Positions 18,411 to 26,263 of a stretch of DNA of 64,000 nt are shown piece after piece. The notes beneath the pieces are model-generated. The model saw only the letters and a program-made list of their open reading frames with translations. It had not been told where the DNA came from and ran no database searches. The stretch is from contig NZ_BAPT01000042.1 of NCBI RefSeq assembly GCF_025995235.1, positions 96,677-160,676 on the forward strand, read 5' to 3'. This stretch comes from Ameyamaea chiangmaiensis. GTDB taxonomy: Bacteria > Pseudomonadota > Alphaproteobacteria > Acetobacterales > Acetobacteraceae. The position numbers were made by a program, and so were the translations under genes. Positions within the stretch are counted from its first letter, which is position 1; each line of letters opens with the position of its first letter.

Positions 18411-20570
18411 ATGGGACACATGAGCGTTTCGCGCCGCACGTTGCTCGGTGGCCTGGGCGGCCTTGTGCTGGCTGTGCAGATGCCGCCCAGGCGCGCCCGG
18501 GCGACCGGCACGATCGTTGAGGACGTCACGACGCCCTTCAGCCCGAACGCGTTTATCCGGATCGACGAGCGCGGTGTCGTGACGTTCATCATGCGCAATG
18601 TCGAGATGGGGCAGGGGATCTACACCGGCGCGACCCTGCTGATGGCCGAGGAACTCGACCTCGACCCCGAGACCGTTCAGCTGGAGGCCGCGCCCCCCGA
18701 CGTGGCCTACGTCGACAAGGACATGGGCACCCAAGCGACCGGCGGGTCAACGTCGACGATGGGCGAGTGGGTGCTGCTGCGCAAGGCCGCCGCGACGGCG
18801 CGCGTGCTGCTGGTACAGGCGGCCGCGACGCGTTGGGGGGTCGATCCGGCCGCCTGCCGGACGGAGGCCGGGGTCATTCACCACGACGCGTCGGGTCGCG
18901 CGGTGGGCTATGGCGAGGTCGCGGCGGAGGCCGGGCGATTGCCGGTGCCACCGGACGTCTCCCTGCGCCCCCCCTCGGCGTTCCGCCTGATCGGCCGCTC
19001 CCACCATCGCCTCGACAGCCCGGCGAAGGTCCATGCGACCGCGCAGTTCGGTATCGATGCGCGGGTCGACGGAATGAAGTTCGCAACCGTTGCCGCATGT
19101 CCGGTCATGGGCGGGACCCTGGTGCATGTAAATGAAGGCGCGGCGCGGGCGGTTTCCGGTGTCGTGGACATACTCCGCCTGCCAAACGCCGTCTGCGTCG
19201 TCGGGTCCACGACATGGGCCGCGCAAATGGGCCTGAAGGCCGCCGCCCCGGAGTGGAACGCGGGCGAGAATGCGCACGTCGATACCGCGCTGGTGTATCG
19301 GCAGTTGCATGACGGGGCCGCGCAGCCGGAACGCGGGATCGTCGCGCAGGAGAAAGGGGACGCCCACGCCGCTGTGGCCGGTGCCCATCGCCAGTATGCC
19401 GCCACGTATCAGCAGCCCCTGCTGGCACATGCGACGATGGAACCCGTCAACTGCACCGTCCATGTAACGCCCGATCGCTGCGACATCTGGGTCGGAACGC
19501 AGGTGCCGCTTCGTGCCCGTGATTCCGCCGCGCGGATCACGGGACTGGCCGCCGATCAGGTCCACCTGCACAACATGTATATCGGCGGGGGTTTCGGACG
19601 GCGGCTGGAGCATGAATATGTCGAACAGGCCGTGCAGTTCGCGCGGCAGGTGCCCTATCCGCTCAAGATCGTCTGGAGCCGGGAAGAGGACATCACCCTT
19701 GATCGCTTTCGTCCCGCCTATGTCGACCAGATTGCGGCGGGCCTGTCCTCGCACGGTAATATCGTGGGCGTAACACACCGCATTGTCGGGCCCGCCGTTG
19801 TCGCGCGCTGGGCGCCGGAGGGGCTGATGCCGAACGGCATGGACGGCGATCTTCTGGCCGCCGCCGCCGATGTGCCCTACGATTTCCGTGCCTCCTATCT
19901 TGATTTCGTGCGGCGTGAGACACCCGGCGTGGTGACGGCGTGGTGGCGGGGCGTTGGCGGCACCCGCGGCCTGTTCGTCATGGAGAGTTTCATCGACGAG
20001 CTGGCTGCCGTGGCGGGGCGCGACCCGATCGAGTTCCGACGCCATCATCTGAAAAACGATGCGCGTGCGATCGGCGTGCTTGACCTGGCCTCCGACAAGG
20101 CGAACTGGTCGCAACCGATGCCCAAGGGGTCGGGGCGTGGCGTGGCGGTGCAGTTCCTGTTCGGATCGTATCTTGCGACGATCATGGACGTGAAGGTGGA
20201 CGACGATGGATCGGTGCGCGTTCTTCGAGCGGTCGTGGCGGTCGATTGCGGACGTCTGGTCAACCCCGATCAGGTGCGCTCGCAAATCGAGGGCGGCTTG
20301 ATGTTCGGCATCGGCGCCGCCTTGTTCAATGAGATCACGCTGGATCATGGTCGTGTGCAGCAACGTAATTTCAATCGCTATCGCGTGCTTCGCATGAACG
20401 AGGCACCTGTGATTGAAGTGCATCTGGTCGAAAGCGACGCGGATCCTGGGGGCATTGGTGAAACGGGCACGGCGGCCGCGGCACCCGCTCTGGCCAACGC
20501 GCTGGCGGCGGCAACCGGCCGACGCTATCGCCGCCTACCGCTGCTCGGCAAGCAGGAGCTCGACGTATGA
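18411..20570 (+). CDS. Molybdopterin-binding large subunit, IorB/AldH-like periplasmic oxidoreductase
   Basis: This is the catalytic subunit of a molybdenum hydroxylase. It opens with a twin-arginine leader (SRRTLLGGLGG), so it is folded with its cofactor and then exported. Visible family motifs are NVEMGQGIYTGATLLMAEEL near residue 60, IGGGFGRRLEHEYVEQA near 390 and the C-terminal active-site segment GIGETGTAAAAPALANAL near 683 with its probable catalytic glutamate. The length (719, or 716 from the second ATG at 18420) fits single-chain IorB-like subunits and is a little shorter than AldH. Substrate (aldehyde or N-heterocycle) cannot be decided. The stop overlaps the cytochrome start as ATGA. 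Confidence 0.88.
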   Translation: MGHMSVSRRTLLGGLGGLVLAVQMPPRRARATGTIVEDVTTPFSPNAFIRIDERGVVTFIMRNVEMGQGIYTGATLLMAEELDLDPETVQLEAAPPDVAYVDKDMGTQATGGSTSTMGEWVLLRKAAATARVLLVQAAATRWGVDPAACRTEAGVIHHDASGRAVGYGEVAAEAGRLPVPPDVSLRPPSAFRLIGRSHHRLDSPAKVHATAQFGIDARVDGMKFATVAACPVMGGTLVHVNEGAARAVSGVVDILRLPNAVCVVGSTTWAAQMGLKAAAPEWNAGENAHVDTALVYRQLHDGAAQPERGIVAQEKGDAHAAVAGAHRQYAATYQQPLLAHATMEPVNCTVHVTPDRCDIWVGTQVPLRARDSAARITGLAADQVHLHNMYIGGGFGRRLEHEYVEQAVQFARQVPYPLKIVWSREEDITLDRFRPAYVDQIAAGLSSHGNIVGVTHRIVGPAVVARWAPEGLMPNGMDGDLLAAAADVPYDFRASYLDFVRRETPGVVTAWWRGVGGTRGLFVMESFIDELAAVAGRDPIEFRRHHLKNDARAIGVLDLASDKANWSQPMPKGSGRGVAVQFLFGSYLATIMDVKVDDDGSVRVLRAVVAVDCGRLVNPDQVRSQIEGGLMFGIGAALFNEITLDHGRVQQRNFNRYRVLRMNEAPVIEVHLVESDADPGGIGETGTAAAAPALANALAAATGRRYRRLPLLGKQELDV

Positions 20571-21808
20571 GGGGCTGGTTCGCTCGGCTGGCGTCGACGC
20601 TGTTCGTTCTGTCGTTGCTCGTCGCGAAGGCGCACGGCGCGGACACGTCGTCGCAGATCGCCCGCGGGGAGTATCTGGCACGCGCGTCCGACTGCGAGGT
20701 CTGTCATACCGCGCCCGGTGGCACGCCGTTTGCCGGCGGCCGCCCCTTCAAGCTGCCCGGTATCGGGACGATCTATTCGACCAATCTCACGCCGGATCGG
20801 GCGACCGGCGTGGGCGACTATACCGATGCGCAGTTCGCGCGTGCCGTGCGGCGCGGCGTGGGGCGTGGGTGGAAGCACCTGTATCCGGTCATGCCCTACA
20901 CGTCGTATGCGTATCTGTCGGCCGACGATACGGCGGCGATTTTCGCGTGGCTAAAAACGCTCCGCCCCGTCACGGCGACGATCCCGGCCAACGATGTCGG
21001 GTTCCCCTACAACATTCGCGCGGCGATGATCGGCTGGAACCTGCTGTATCGGCCGTCGGCCGGCCGGCGTGACGACCCGTCGCGATCGGCCGCCTGGAAT
21101 CAGGGGCGATGGCTGGTGGAGGGCCCGGGCCACTGTGCGGAATGCCATACGCCGCGCAACATGCTTTATGCGAAGTCGTCCAGCCAACCCTATGCCGGGG
21201 GCCAGGCCGAAGAATGGGACGCCTACAACATCTCGTCCGATCCCGAGAGCGGTATCGGGGGATGGAGCGACGAGTCCCTGTTCGCCTATCTGCACACCGG
21301 TCACGCCGACGGGCATGGCACCGCATCCGGCCCAATGGCCGATGTCATCAGCCATGGCGTCCGCTACATGACCGACGAGGACGTTCACGCGATGATCACG
21401 TATCTGCGCACGCTGCCGCAACAGCGCACGAACGTGATCACCGATCGTGTCTCTCCCGAGAGGCTCGCCAGGATCGGCACTCCGACGGAAGGCAACGGGG
21501 CGCGGCTGTTTGCCGGGGCATGCGCCGGGTGTCACCTGACCGATGGCACCGGTCGGCAGGTACCGTACGCCACGCTGTGGGGCGCGCGGACCGTGGGCCT
21601 GCCGGGCGGGCGTAACCTGGTGCAGGTCATTCTCCACGGCAGCGCACTTGAGACGAGCATGGGCCGGATCGCGATGCCGCAGGTCGGTGACGAGTATTCT
21701 GATCGCGACATTGCCGATATCGCCAATTATGTCATCGGCCATTTCGGCAATCGTGCGGGCACGGTGACACCGCAAGCCGTTCAGGCTGCCCTGGCGAACG
21801 GCGACTGA
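20567..21808 (+). CDS. Triheme cytochrome c subunit of the molybdenum dehydrogenase
   Basis: This 413-residue exported cytochrome passes electrons from the 2Fe-2S/Mo subunits to the membrane quinone pool or oxidase. A signal peptide covers residues 1-24. Three heme c sites are CEVCH (43-47), CAECH (190-194) and CAGCH (319-323), the same triheme design as alcohol and aldehyde dehydrogenase cytochrome subunits of acetic acid bacteria. It is coupled to the large subunit by an ATGA overlap, so the three genes make one complex. Each heme domain has a plausible distal Met (for example VMPYTSYAYL, GPMADV, IAMPQVGDEYSD). Confidence 0.92.
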   Translation: MRGWFARLASTLFVLSLLVAKAHGADTSSQIARGEYLARASDCEVCHTAPGGTPFAGGRPFKLPGIGTIYSTNLTPDRATGVGDYTDAQFARAVRRGVGRGWKHLYPVMPYTSYAYLSADDTAAIFAWLKTLRPVTATIPANDVGFPYNIRAAMIGWNLLYRPSAGRRDDPSRSAAWNQGRWLVEGPGHCAECHTPRNMLYAKSSSQPYAGGQAEEWDAYNISSDPESGIGGWSDESLFAYLHTGHADGHGTASGPMADVISHGVRYMTDEDVHAMITYLRTLPQQRTNVITDRVSPERLARIGTPTEGNGARLFAGACAGCHLTDGTGRQVPYATLWGARTVGLPGGRNLVQVILHGSALETSMGRIAMPQVGDEYSDRDIADIANYVIGHFGNRAGTVTPQAVQAALANGD

Positions 21809-21823
21809 GAACAAGAGAGAGCG

Positions 21824-22807
21824 ATGCGCTATCTGGTGACAGGCGGAGCCGGCTTCGTCGGCAGCCATGTCGTTCTTGCCCTGCAGGATGCGGGGCACAC
21901 GGTTACGGTCGTCGACGACCTCAGCCTCGGCCACCGGTCCGCGATTCCGGCCTCCGTGGGTTTCATCGAGGCCGACCTGCGCGACCGCGCGGCAACAGCC
22001 GCAGCCTTCGCTGGGGCGGCACCGGATGCGGTCCTGCATTTCGCCGGGCGCTCTCTCGTCGGCGAAAGCATGCGGAATCCCCTCGATTATCTCCACGACA
22101 ATGTGGTGTCGTCGCTAAACGTGATCGGGCAGTCCGTCGCGCATGGGGTGCGCAAGATCGTATTCTCATCAACGGCGGCCCTGTTTTCGCAGACCAACGC
22201 GGCACCGCTGACCGAGGACAGCCCGATCGATCCGTCATCCCCCTATGGCGAGAGCAAGGCGATGGTAGAGCGCGCCCTGTATTGGGCGGACAGGGCGCAT
22301 GGCCTGAAAAGCGCCTGCCTGCGCTATTTCAACGCCGGAGGTGCCGACCCGCACGGTCGTGCCGGCGAGGACCATACCTTCGAGACCCACCTCATCCCGC
22401 TGGCAATCGATACGGCCCTCGGCCGTCTGCCGGAACTGGTAGTGTTCGGGCAAGACTACCCGACGCGTGACGGCTCGTGCATCCGCGATTACGTGCATGT
22501 CAGCGATCTTGCGCAGGCCCATCTGGCAGTCCTGCCACTGCTGGAAACGCGCAGTGCCACCTACAATGTCGGGACCGGACGGGGCTACTCGGCCGTCGAA
22601 GTCGTTCAGTCGGTCGAGCGCGTGACCGGCCGGCCCGTTAACTGGCGCTGGGGTCCGCGACGGGCAGGGGACCCGGCACGGCTGGTGGCCGATGCCACCC
22701 GCCTGCGCGACGACACGGGGTGGCACCCGCAGTTCGACGATCTCGATGCCATCGTGGCGACAGCCGTCCGGTGGCGTCAGGCGCATCCGCACGGTTACGC
22801 GGACTAA
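21824..22807 (+). CDS. galE: UDP-glucose 4-epimerase
   Basis: This extended short-chain dehydrogenase interconverts UDP-glucose and UDP-galactose for polysaccharide synthesis. The 327-residue protein has the NAD motif TGGAGFVGSHV at residues 6-16, the catalytic Ser region FSSTAALF, the Tyr-Lys pair in SPYGESKAMVE near 144-150, and LRYFNAGGADPHGRAGE and RDGSCIRDYVHVSDLA, which are characteristic of GalE/ExoB. It starts 15 bp after the cytochrome gene on the same strand, with AAGAGAGAG as ribosome-binding site, and may be co-transcribed, though no functional link is obvious. Confidence 0.9.
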   Translation: MRYLVTGGAGFVGSHVVLALQDAGHTVTVVDDLSLGHRSAIPASVGFIEADLRDRAATAAAFAGAAPDAVLHFAGRSLVGESMRNPLDYLHDNVVSSLNVIGQSVAHGVRKIVFSSTAALFSQTNAAPLTEDSPIDPSSPYGESKAMVERALYWADRAHGLKSACLRYFNAGGADPHGRAGEDHTFETHLIPLAIDTALGRLPELVVFGQDYPTRDGSCIRDYVHVSDLAQAHLAVLPLLETRSATYNVGTGRGYSAVEVVQSVERVTGRPVNWRWGPRRAGDPARLVADATRLRDDTGWHPQFDDLDAIVATAVRWRQAHPHGYAD

Positions 22808-22819
22808 CGGCCCGCGACG

Positions 22820-23764
22820 TCAGTCGCTCTCGTGATCCCCCGTGTCGATCAGGGTGGCGCGGGGCGTGGTATCGGTCAGGAGCGTGAAGATGTCCGGGCG
22901 TGCATAGTGCCCCGCGACATCAAGGTCATAGCGGGCGCGAATGATATCGTCCGTATCGATATCGGCGGTCAGGATCACTTCCCGATCGTGAACAGGCCCG
23001 GCGAGGATGTCGCCCATCGGGCCCACGATCACGCTGCCGCCCCGGATCAGCACCGTGCCGGGCGCATCGCCCTGCACACAGTCGTAGTCGGCCGGCGCGT
23101 CGTCGCGCGTCAGGAACTGACAGGCGCTGAGCACGAACAGGCGCCCCTCATACGCGATGTGTCGCATTGAGACCTGCCAGATCTCCCGCTCATCGACCGT
23201 AGGGGCGCACCAGATGTCCACACCCCGGCTATAGAGGTGCTGGCGTAGCAACGGCATGTAGTTTTCCCAGCAGATCGCGCTGGACACACGTCCCGCAGGC
23301 GTTTCCACGATCGGCAGAGTGGAGCCGTCGCCGGGCGCCCAGACCAGACGCTCGGACGCCGTGGGCATCAGTTTGCGATGCTTGCCGAGCAATGCGCCGT
23401 CCGGGCCGAAGAACAGCGTGCAGCAATACAGCGTGGCCCCCTCGCGCTCTATCGCGCCGGTCACCAGATGCGCGTTCATCATCGCCGCGAATCCACCGAT
23501 GCGCGCCGTTTCGACGCCCGGCACATCGATCGCGGCACGCCAGTACCGCAGGTAATCCTCGCGCCCGGCTGCCGTGCGCGTGCCGACCCGCGCACCGAAA
23601 TCCAGACCCTTCGGGTAACCGCCGATATAGGCCTCAGGAAACACCACCAGTTGCGCACCTTCGGCGGCGGCCTGCTGGCACAGCCCCTCCATTCGGTCGA
23701 GTGTGCGCGGCGTGTCAAACAGGACACTGCCGGTCTGGACGACGGCGACGTGGGTACGGGCCAT
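22820..23764 (-). CDS. Nitrilase
   Basis: This carbon-nitrogen hydrolase probably converts a nitrile to a carboxylic acid and ammonia. The catalytic triad is visible: Glu44 in VVFPEAYIGGY, Lys131 in GKHRKLMPT and Cys165 in SSAICWENYMPLLR. The CWEN signature marks true nitrilases rather than amidases. I start at ATG 23764 (MARTHVAVVQTGSV), giving 314 residues; a longer frame upstream adds non-conserved sequence. It is convergent with galE, with 12 bp between stops. The substrate cannot be read from the sequence. Confidence 0.87.
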   Translation of the reverse strand: MARTHVAVVQTGSVLFDTPRTLDRMEGLCQQAAAEGAQLVVFPEAYIGGYPKGLDFGARVGTRTAAGREDYLRYWRAAIDVPGVETARIGGFAAMMNAHLVTGAIEREGATLYCCTLFFGPDGALLGKHRKLMPTASERLVWAPGDGSTLPIVETPAGRVSSAICWENYMPLLRQHLYSRGVDIWCAPTVDEREIWQVSMRHIAYEGRLFVLSACQFLTRDDAPADYDCVQGDAPGTVLIRGGSVIVGPMGDILAGPVHDREVILTADIDTDDIIRARYDLDVAGHYARPDIFTLLTDTTPRATLIDTGDHESD

Positions 23765-23851
23765 GGGGAAGGGCGCCTTTGCTGGACGGTTAAAAAGGGA
23801 GCGCAGAGTGGCCCATTCGCACTCCACGGCCAAGTCCTTCGTGCAAGGGGA

Positions 23852-24247
23852 TCAAGGGCTTGTCGCCAGTGGGACGGTGCGCCGCGCACACCACAACGCC
23901 CACATGGCGCTAACCCCGTAACCCCAGAGCAACCAGGCACCCGCCAGGCGGCAGATGTGCTCGTCGGTCGCGTACAGCGTCGGAGCCCATCGCAGGGCGG
24001 TCGCGTCGCACAGCATGGCAATGCCGAGGACGATCAGGGTCGCCGACGGCAATTGCGCGGCGGTCAGGGCGGCGCAGCGACGCACCAGCGCAATGCACGC
24101 CATGCAGATCGGGATCGAGACGACGAAACCCACGTCGCCCTGCCAACCGGCCAGTGCATCGGGAGAAACATGGACAGACGCCGTCGCAATGGCCCAGAAA
24201 AACACGGCGATGAGAGTGCAGATGAGCATCTGACGCGGAGCAAGCAT
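23852..24247 (-). CDS. Small four-helix membrane protein under TetR control (function unknown)
   Basis: The 131-residue product has four hydrophobic segments (about residues 8-25, 38-58, 66-85 and 101-120) and no catalytic motif I recognise. It may belong to one of the short DUF membrane families found next to TetR regulators, but I cannot name it. An ATG at 24247 has a GGGAG ribosome-binding site upstream. It is divergent from a TetR gene, and an inverted repeat sits in its promoter region, so it is probably the main target of that regulator, perhaps as a transport or stress-protection protein. Confidence 0.7.
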   Translation of the reverse strand: MLAPRQMLICTLIAVFFWAIATASVHVSPDALAGWQGDVGFVVSIPICMACIALVRRCAALTAAQLPSATLIVLGIAMLCDATALRWAPTLYATDEHICRLAGAWLLWGYGVSAMWALWCARRTVPLATSP

Positions 24248-24264
24248 GGTGAAAACTCCCTGTC

Positions 24265-24278
24265 GTAGCGGTCGCTAC
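24265..24278. promoter_or_regulatory. TetR operator copy 1 (GTAGCG-N2-CGCTAC)
   Basis: A dyad with 6-bp arms GTAGCG and CGCTAC and a GT centre. A second near-identical copy lies with its centre 27 bp away. It falls 18 bp upstream of the small membrane protein start and just before the TetR gene. Confidence 0.65.
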
Positions 24279-24289
24279 ACCCTGACGAA

Positions 24290-24892
24290 ATGAAGCGATC
24301 GCTACAACACGAAAACGGTGCCGTGTCGTCGGGGCACGAGCGGGAAGGGCGAAAGGACGCCCTGCTGGAGGCTTTGGCCGATCTGGTGCTTGCAGAAGGG
24401 CTGGGCACGATGGGACTGCGCGGCGTCGCGGCGCGTCTGGGCACCAGCGATCGTATGCTTATTTATTATTTCAGTTCGAAAGATCAGCTGGTGACGGCTG
24501 TTCTGGACCGGGTGTCGCAGAAACTTGCCGTGATTCTCGGGGCTCACAGTGTCGGGCCAAGACTGCGCCCCGGCACATTCCTGCGGACCGCCCTTGGTCT
24601 TGGCCGCGATTCGTCGGTTGCCCCGTTCATGCGCCTGTGGAGCGACGTCGTTGCGCGCGGCGCGCGACGGGAAGTGCCGTATAACGACATCGCCGCCAAG
24701 GTCGTGGCGGACTGGCTGGGCTGGATTCAAAGCCGCCTTGTCCCGCACCCGGATCTGGCCACGCAGGCCGCGGCCATCCTGTCGATTGTCGAAGGCAGCG
24801 TGATCCTCGAACTCGCGCGCCCGGGCAGCACGCCGGCGCTGGACGATTATCTCGCCGGTGTGCTGGGGGAAGGCGAGGAGGACGCGGGCTGA
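24290..24892 (+). CDS. TetR-family transcriptional regulator
   Basis: This 200-residue regulator has an N-terminal TetR HTH (RKDALLEALADLVLAEGLGTMGLRGVAARLGTSDRMLIYYFSSKDQL at about residues 21-67) and a C-terminal helical ligand-binding part. The first ATG at 24290 lies inside the second operator copy; an in-frame GTG at 24323 is an alternative start that would leave the HTH intact. The gene is divergent from the small membrane protein, and both promoters would be covered by the twin dyads, suggesting autorepression and control of the neighbour. The ligand is unknown. Confidence 0.86.
   Translation: MKRSLQHENGAVSSGHEREGRKDALLEALADLVLAEGLGTMGLRGVAARLGTSDRMLIYYFSSKDQLVTAVLDRVSQKLAVILGAHSVGPRLRPGTFLRTALGLGRDSSVAPFMRLWSDVVARGARREVPYNDIAAKVVADWLGWIQSRLVPHPDLATQAAAILSIVEGSVILELARPGSTPALDDYLAGVLGEGEEDAG
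24292..24305. promoter_or_regulatory. TetR operator copy 2 (GAAGCG-AT-CGCTAC)
   Basis: The second copy of the 14-bp dyad has one arm mismatch relative to copy 1. It overlaps the annotated TetR start codon. The combined pattern is close to TGTAGCG-N2-CGCTACA. Confidence 0.6.
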
Positions 24893-24899
24893 CGACAGA

Positions 24900-25283
24900 T
24901 CACGACGCGTGTGCGCGTTGCCGTTCGATGGCGGCGGTGAACGCGTCCGCCCCGGGCCAACCGGTCATTCGACCGAGCGAACGGCCGCCGCGAAACACCA
25001 GAAATGTCGGGGCACCATGCAGACTGAAACGCGTCGCCATCGGCATGTCGTCATAGACGTTACACTGAAGCCAGCGCACGTCCGGCCATGCGAACCGAGC
25101 CGGCGCGCGCAGGAGGCTCGCCTTCGCCACATCGCAGTTCGGGCAGTTCAAACCCCAGAGGAACAGGATCGACAGACCGTCCGGCGCCTCGGACAGGGCA
25201 TCGTCCAACGTGGCGTGCGTCACCGCCGTCATGGCGAACTGTTCGAAAAACGTCGGAACGGTCGTGCCCGTCGTGGCTATCAT
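24900..25283 (-). CDS. Thioredoxin-like protein with CPNC active site
   Basis: This 127-residue protein has a thioredoxin fold with the redox motif WGLNCPNCDVAK at about residues 43-54 and the cis-proline region FSLHGAPTFLVFRGGRSLGRM near 88-108. There is no signal peptide, so it is probably cytoplasmic. The CPNC dipeptide differs from the CGPC of thioredoxin, so redox potential and partners may differ. It is convergent with the TetR gene (7 bp between stops) and lies 66 bp downstream of the 3' end of the YbaY-META gene on the other side. Confidence 0.82.
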   Translation of the reverse strand: MIATTGTTVPTFFEQFAMTAVTHATLDDALSEAPDGLSILFLWGLNCPNCDVAKASLLRAPARFAWPDVRWLQCNVYDDMPMATRFSLHGAPTFLVFRGGRSLGRMTGWPGADAFTAAIERQRAHAS

Positions 25284-25349
25284 GTGCGTTCTCGTCCTCG
25301 CGGCAGGGCACTGTTCGGGGCGGCGATACGGCTGAATGTCGTCCGTTTT

Positions 25350-26120
25350 TCAGGACTTGCGGAAAATCAGCACCGGCCGCCTTGTGGCGTCGCTCAGTAC
25401 CAGCTCCGGCCCGTTGACCCGCCAGAACCGGGTGGCGTCCATGGCCGTCAGAAATGCCTGCTCGCGCTTCATGGCTGCCGGCGCGCACGCCATCCGCGTG
25501 GTCATCAGTGGACCGAACCGAACGGAGTCACCCGTGATAGCCGCCTTGCCCATGACGCGGTTGCATCCCGTCGAGCCACTGACAGCGCCGTCGGCGCCCA
25601 GCGTTATGGCTGTCCCGGCGCCGACGGCCTCTCCGTTCAGGACACTCAGTTGCCAGACGCCGGTGACGCCGTCGGACGCGGAACCGGCATCCGTCGCCAC
25701 GCCATGGACCCAGACGACGGGGTGGTCGGTGCCTCCGGCCAGAACCGGCTGCGGGTCGCCACTGTCCAGAAGAATCCGATCGTCGGCCGTGATTCGGGCA
25801 CTCACGCCGTAGCTGTGCGCAGGCTTGATCGACGCCGGGTCATACGGCAGATCGAACACGAGTGACGCTGCGTTCAGCGCCGGGAAATCCGTGCGCACGA
25901 GCGGAACCGGATTCCCCGGCGTGGTGATATCGACGAGCGTCACCGTCATGACCGCGTTGTCCGGAAGCGTCGTCGCCGACTGAAACTGGACCGCGCCACG
26001 CAGAACGGCGTAGGTGCCGGGAATGGCGGGCTGCGTCGAGTTTGCTGCCATCGCCGGAACAGCGATCGTCGTGCTCAGCAGCGCGGCAAGGGCGGGCAGA
26101 ACGGCACGGGCGGACATCAT
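25350..26120 (-). CDS. Exported YbaY-META two-domain protein
   Basis: From ATG 26120 (MMSARAVLPALAALLSTTIA, GGAG ribosome-binding site) this 256-residue protein has a Sec signal peptide cleaved near AMAA. The first half resembles the YbaY beta-barrel family (LRGAVQFQSATTLPDNAVMTVTLVDITTP, then FDLPYDPASIKPAHSYGVSARI). The second half is a META domain (WQLSVLNGEAVGAG, then GSTGCNRVMG and TTRMACAPAAMKREQAFL). Both families are envelope or heat-stress-associated proteins of unclear mechanism. The open frame continues 73 codons upstream without family resemblance, across an AT-rich promoter region. Confidence 0.75.
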   Translation of the reverse strand: MMSARAVLPALAALLSTTIAVPAMAANSTQPAIPGTYAVLRGAVQFQSATTLPDNAVMTVTLVDITTPGNPVPLVRTDFPALNAASLVFDLPYDPASIKPAHSYGVSARITADDRILLDSGDPQPVLAGGTDHPVVWVHGVATDAGSASDGVTGVWQLSVLNGEAVGAGTAITLGADGAVSGSTGCNRVMGKAAITGDSVRFGPLMTTRMACAPAAMKREQAFLTAMDATRFWRVNGPELVLSDATRRPVLIFRKS

Positions 26121-26232
26121 GCGGGCGTCTCCGGTCAAAGCGATTACACCACGCATCATGCCAGCAATCCGTGTCGGAAACATGGTCTGTTGGCGCCGCA
26201 GGTCGGAACTGTGGAGCGCAGACAAATATCTT

Positions 26233-26246
26233 ATAATATATATTAT
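26233..26246. promoter_or_regulatory. AT-rich 14-bp palindrome, probable promoter of the YbaY-META gene
   Basis: ATAATATATATTAT is a perfect palindrome within a 30-bp run of almost only A and T, very unusual for this genome. It lies about 110 bp upstream of the YbaY-META start. On the minus strand AAGACA, a 17-bp spacer and TATATT form a plausible -35/-10 pair overlapping it. Outer AGACA/TGTCT arms (26220-26224 and 26258-26262) could also make a weak hairpin ending the spoVR operon. Confidence 0.45.
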
Positions 26247-26263
26247 GCCAAAAAATCTGTCTT

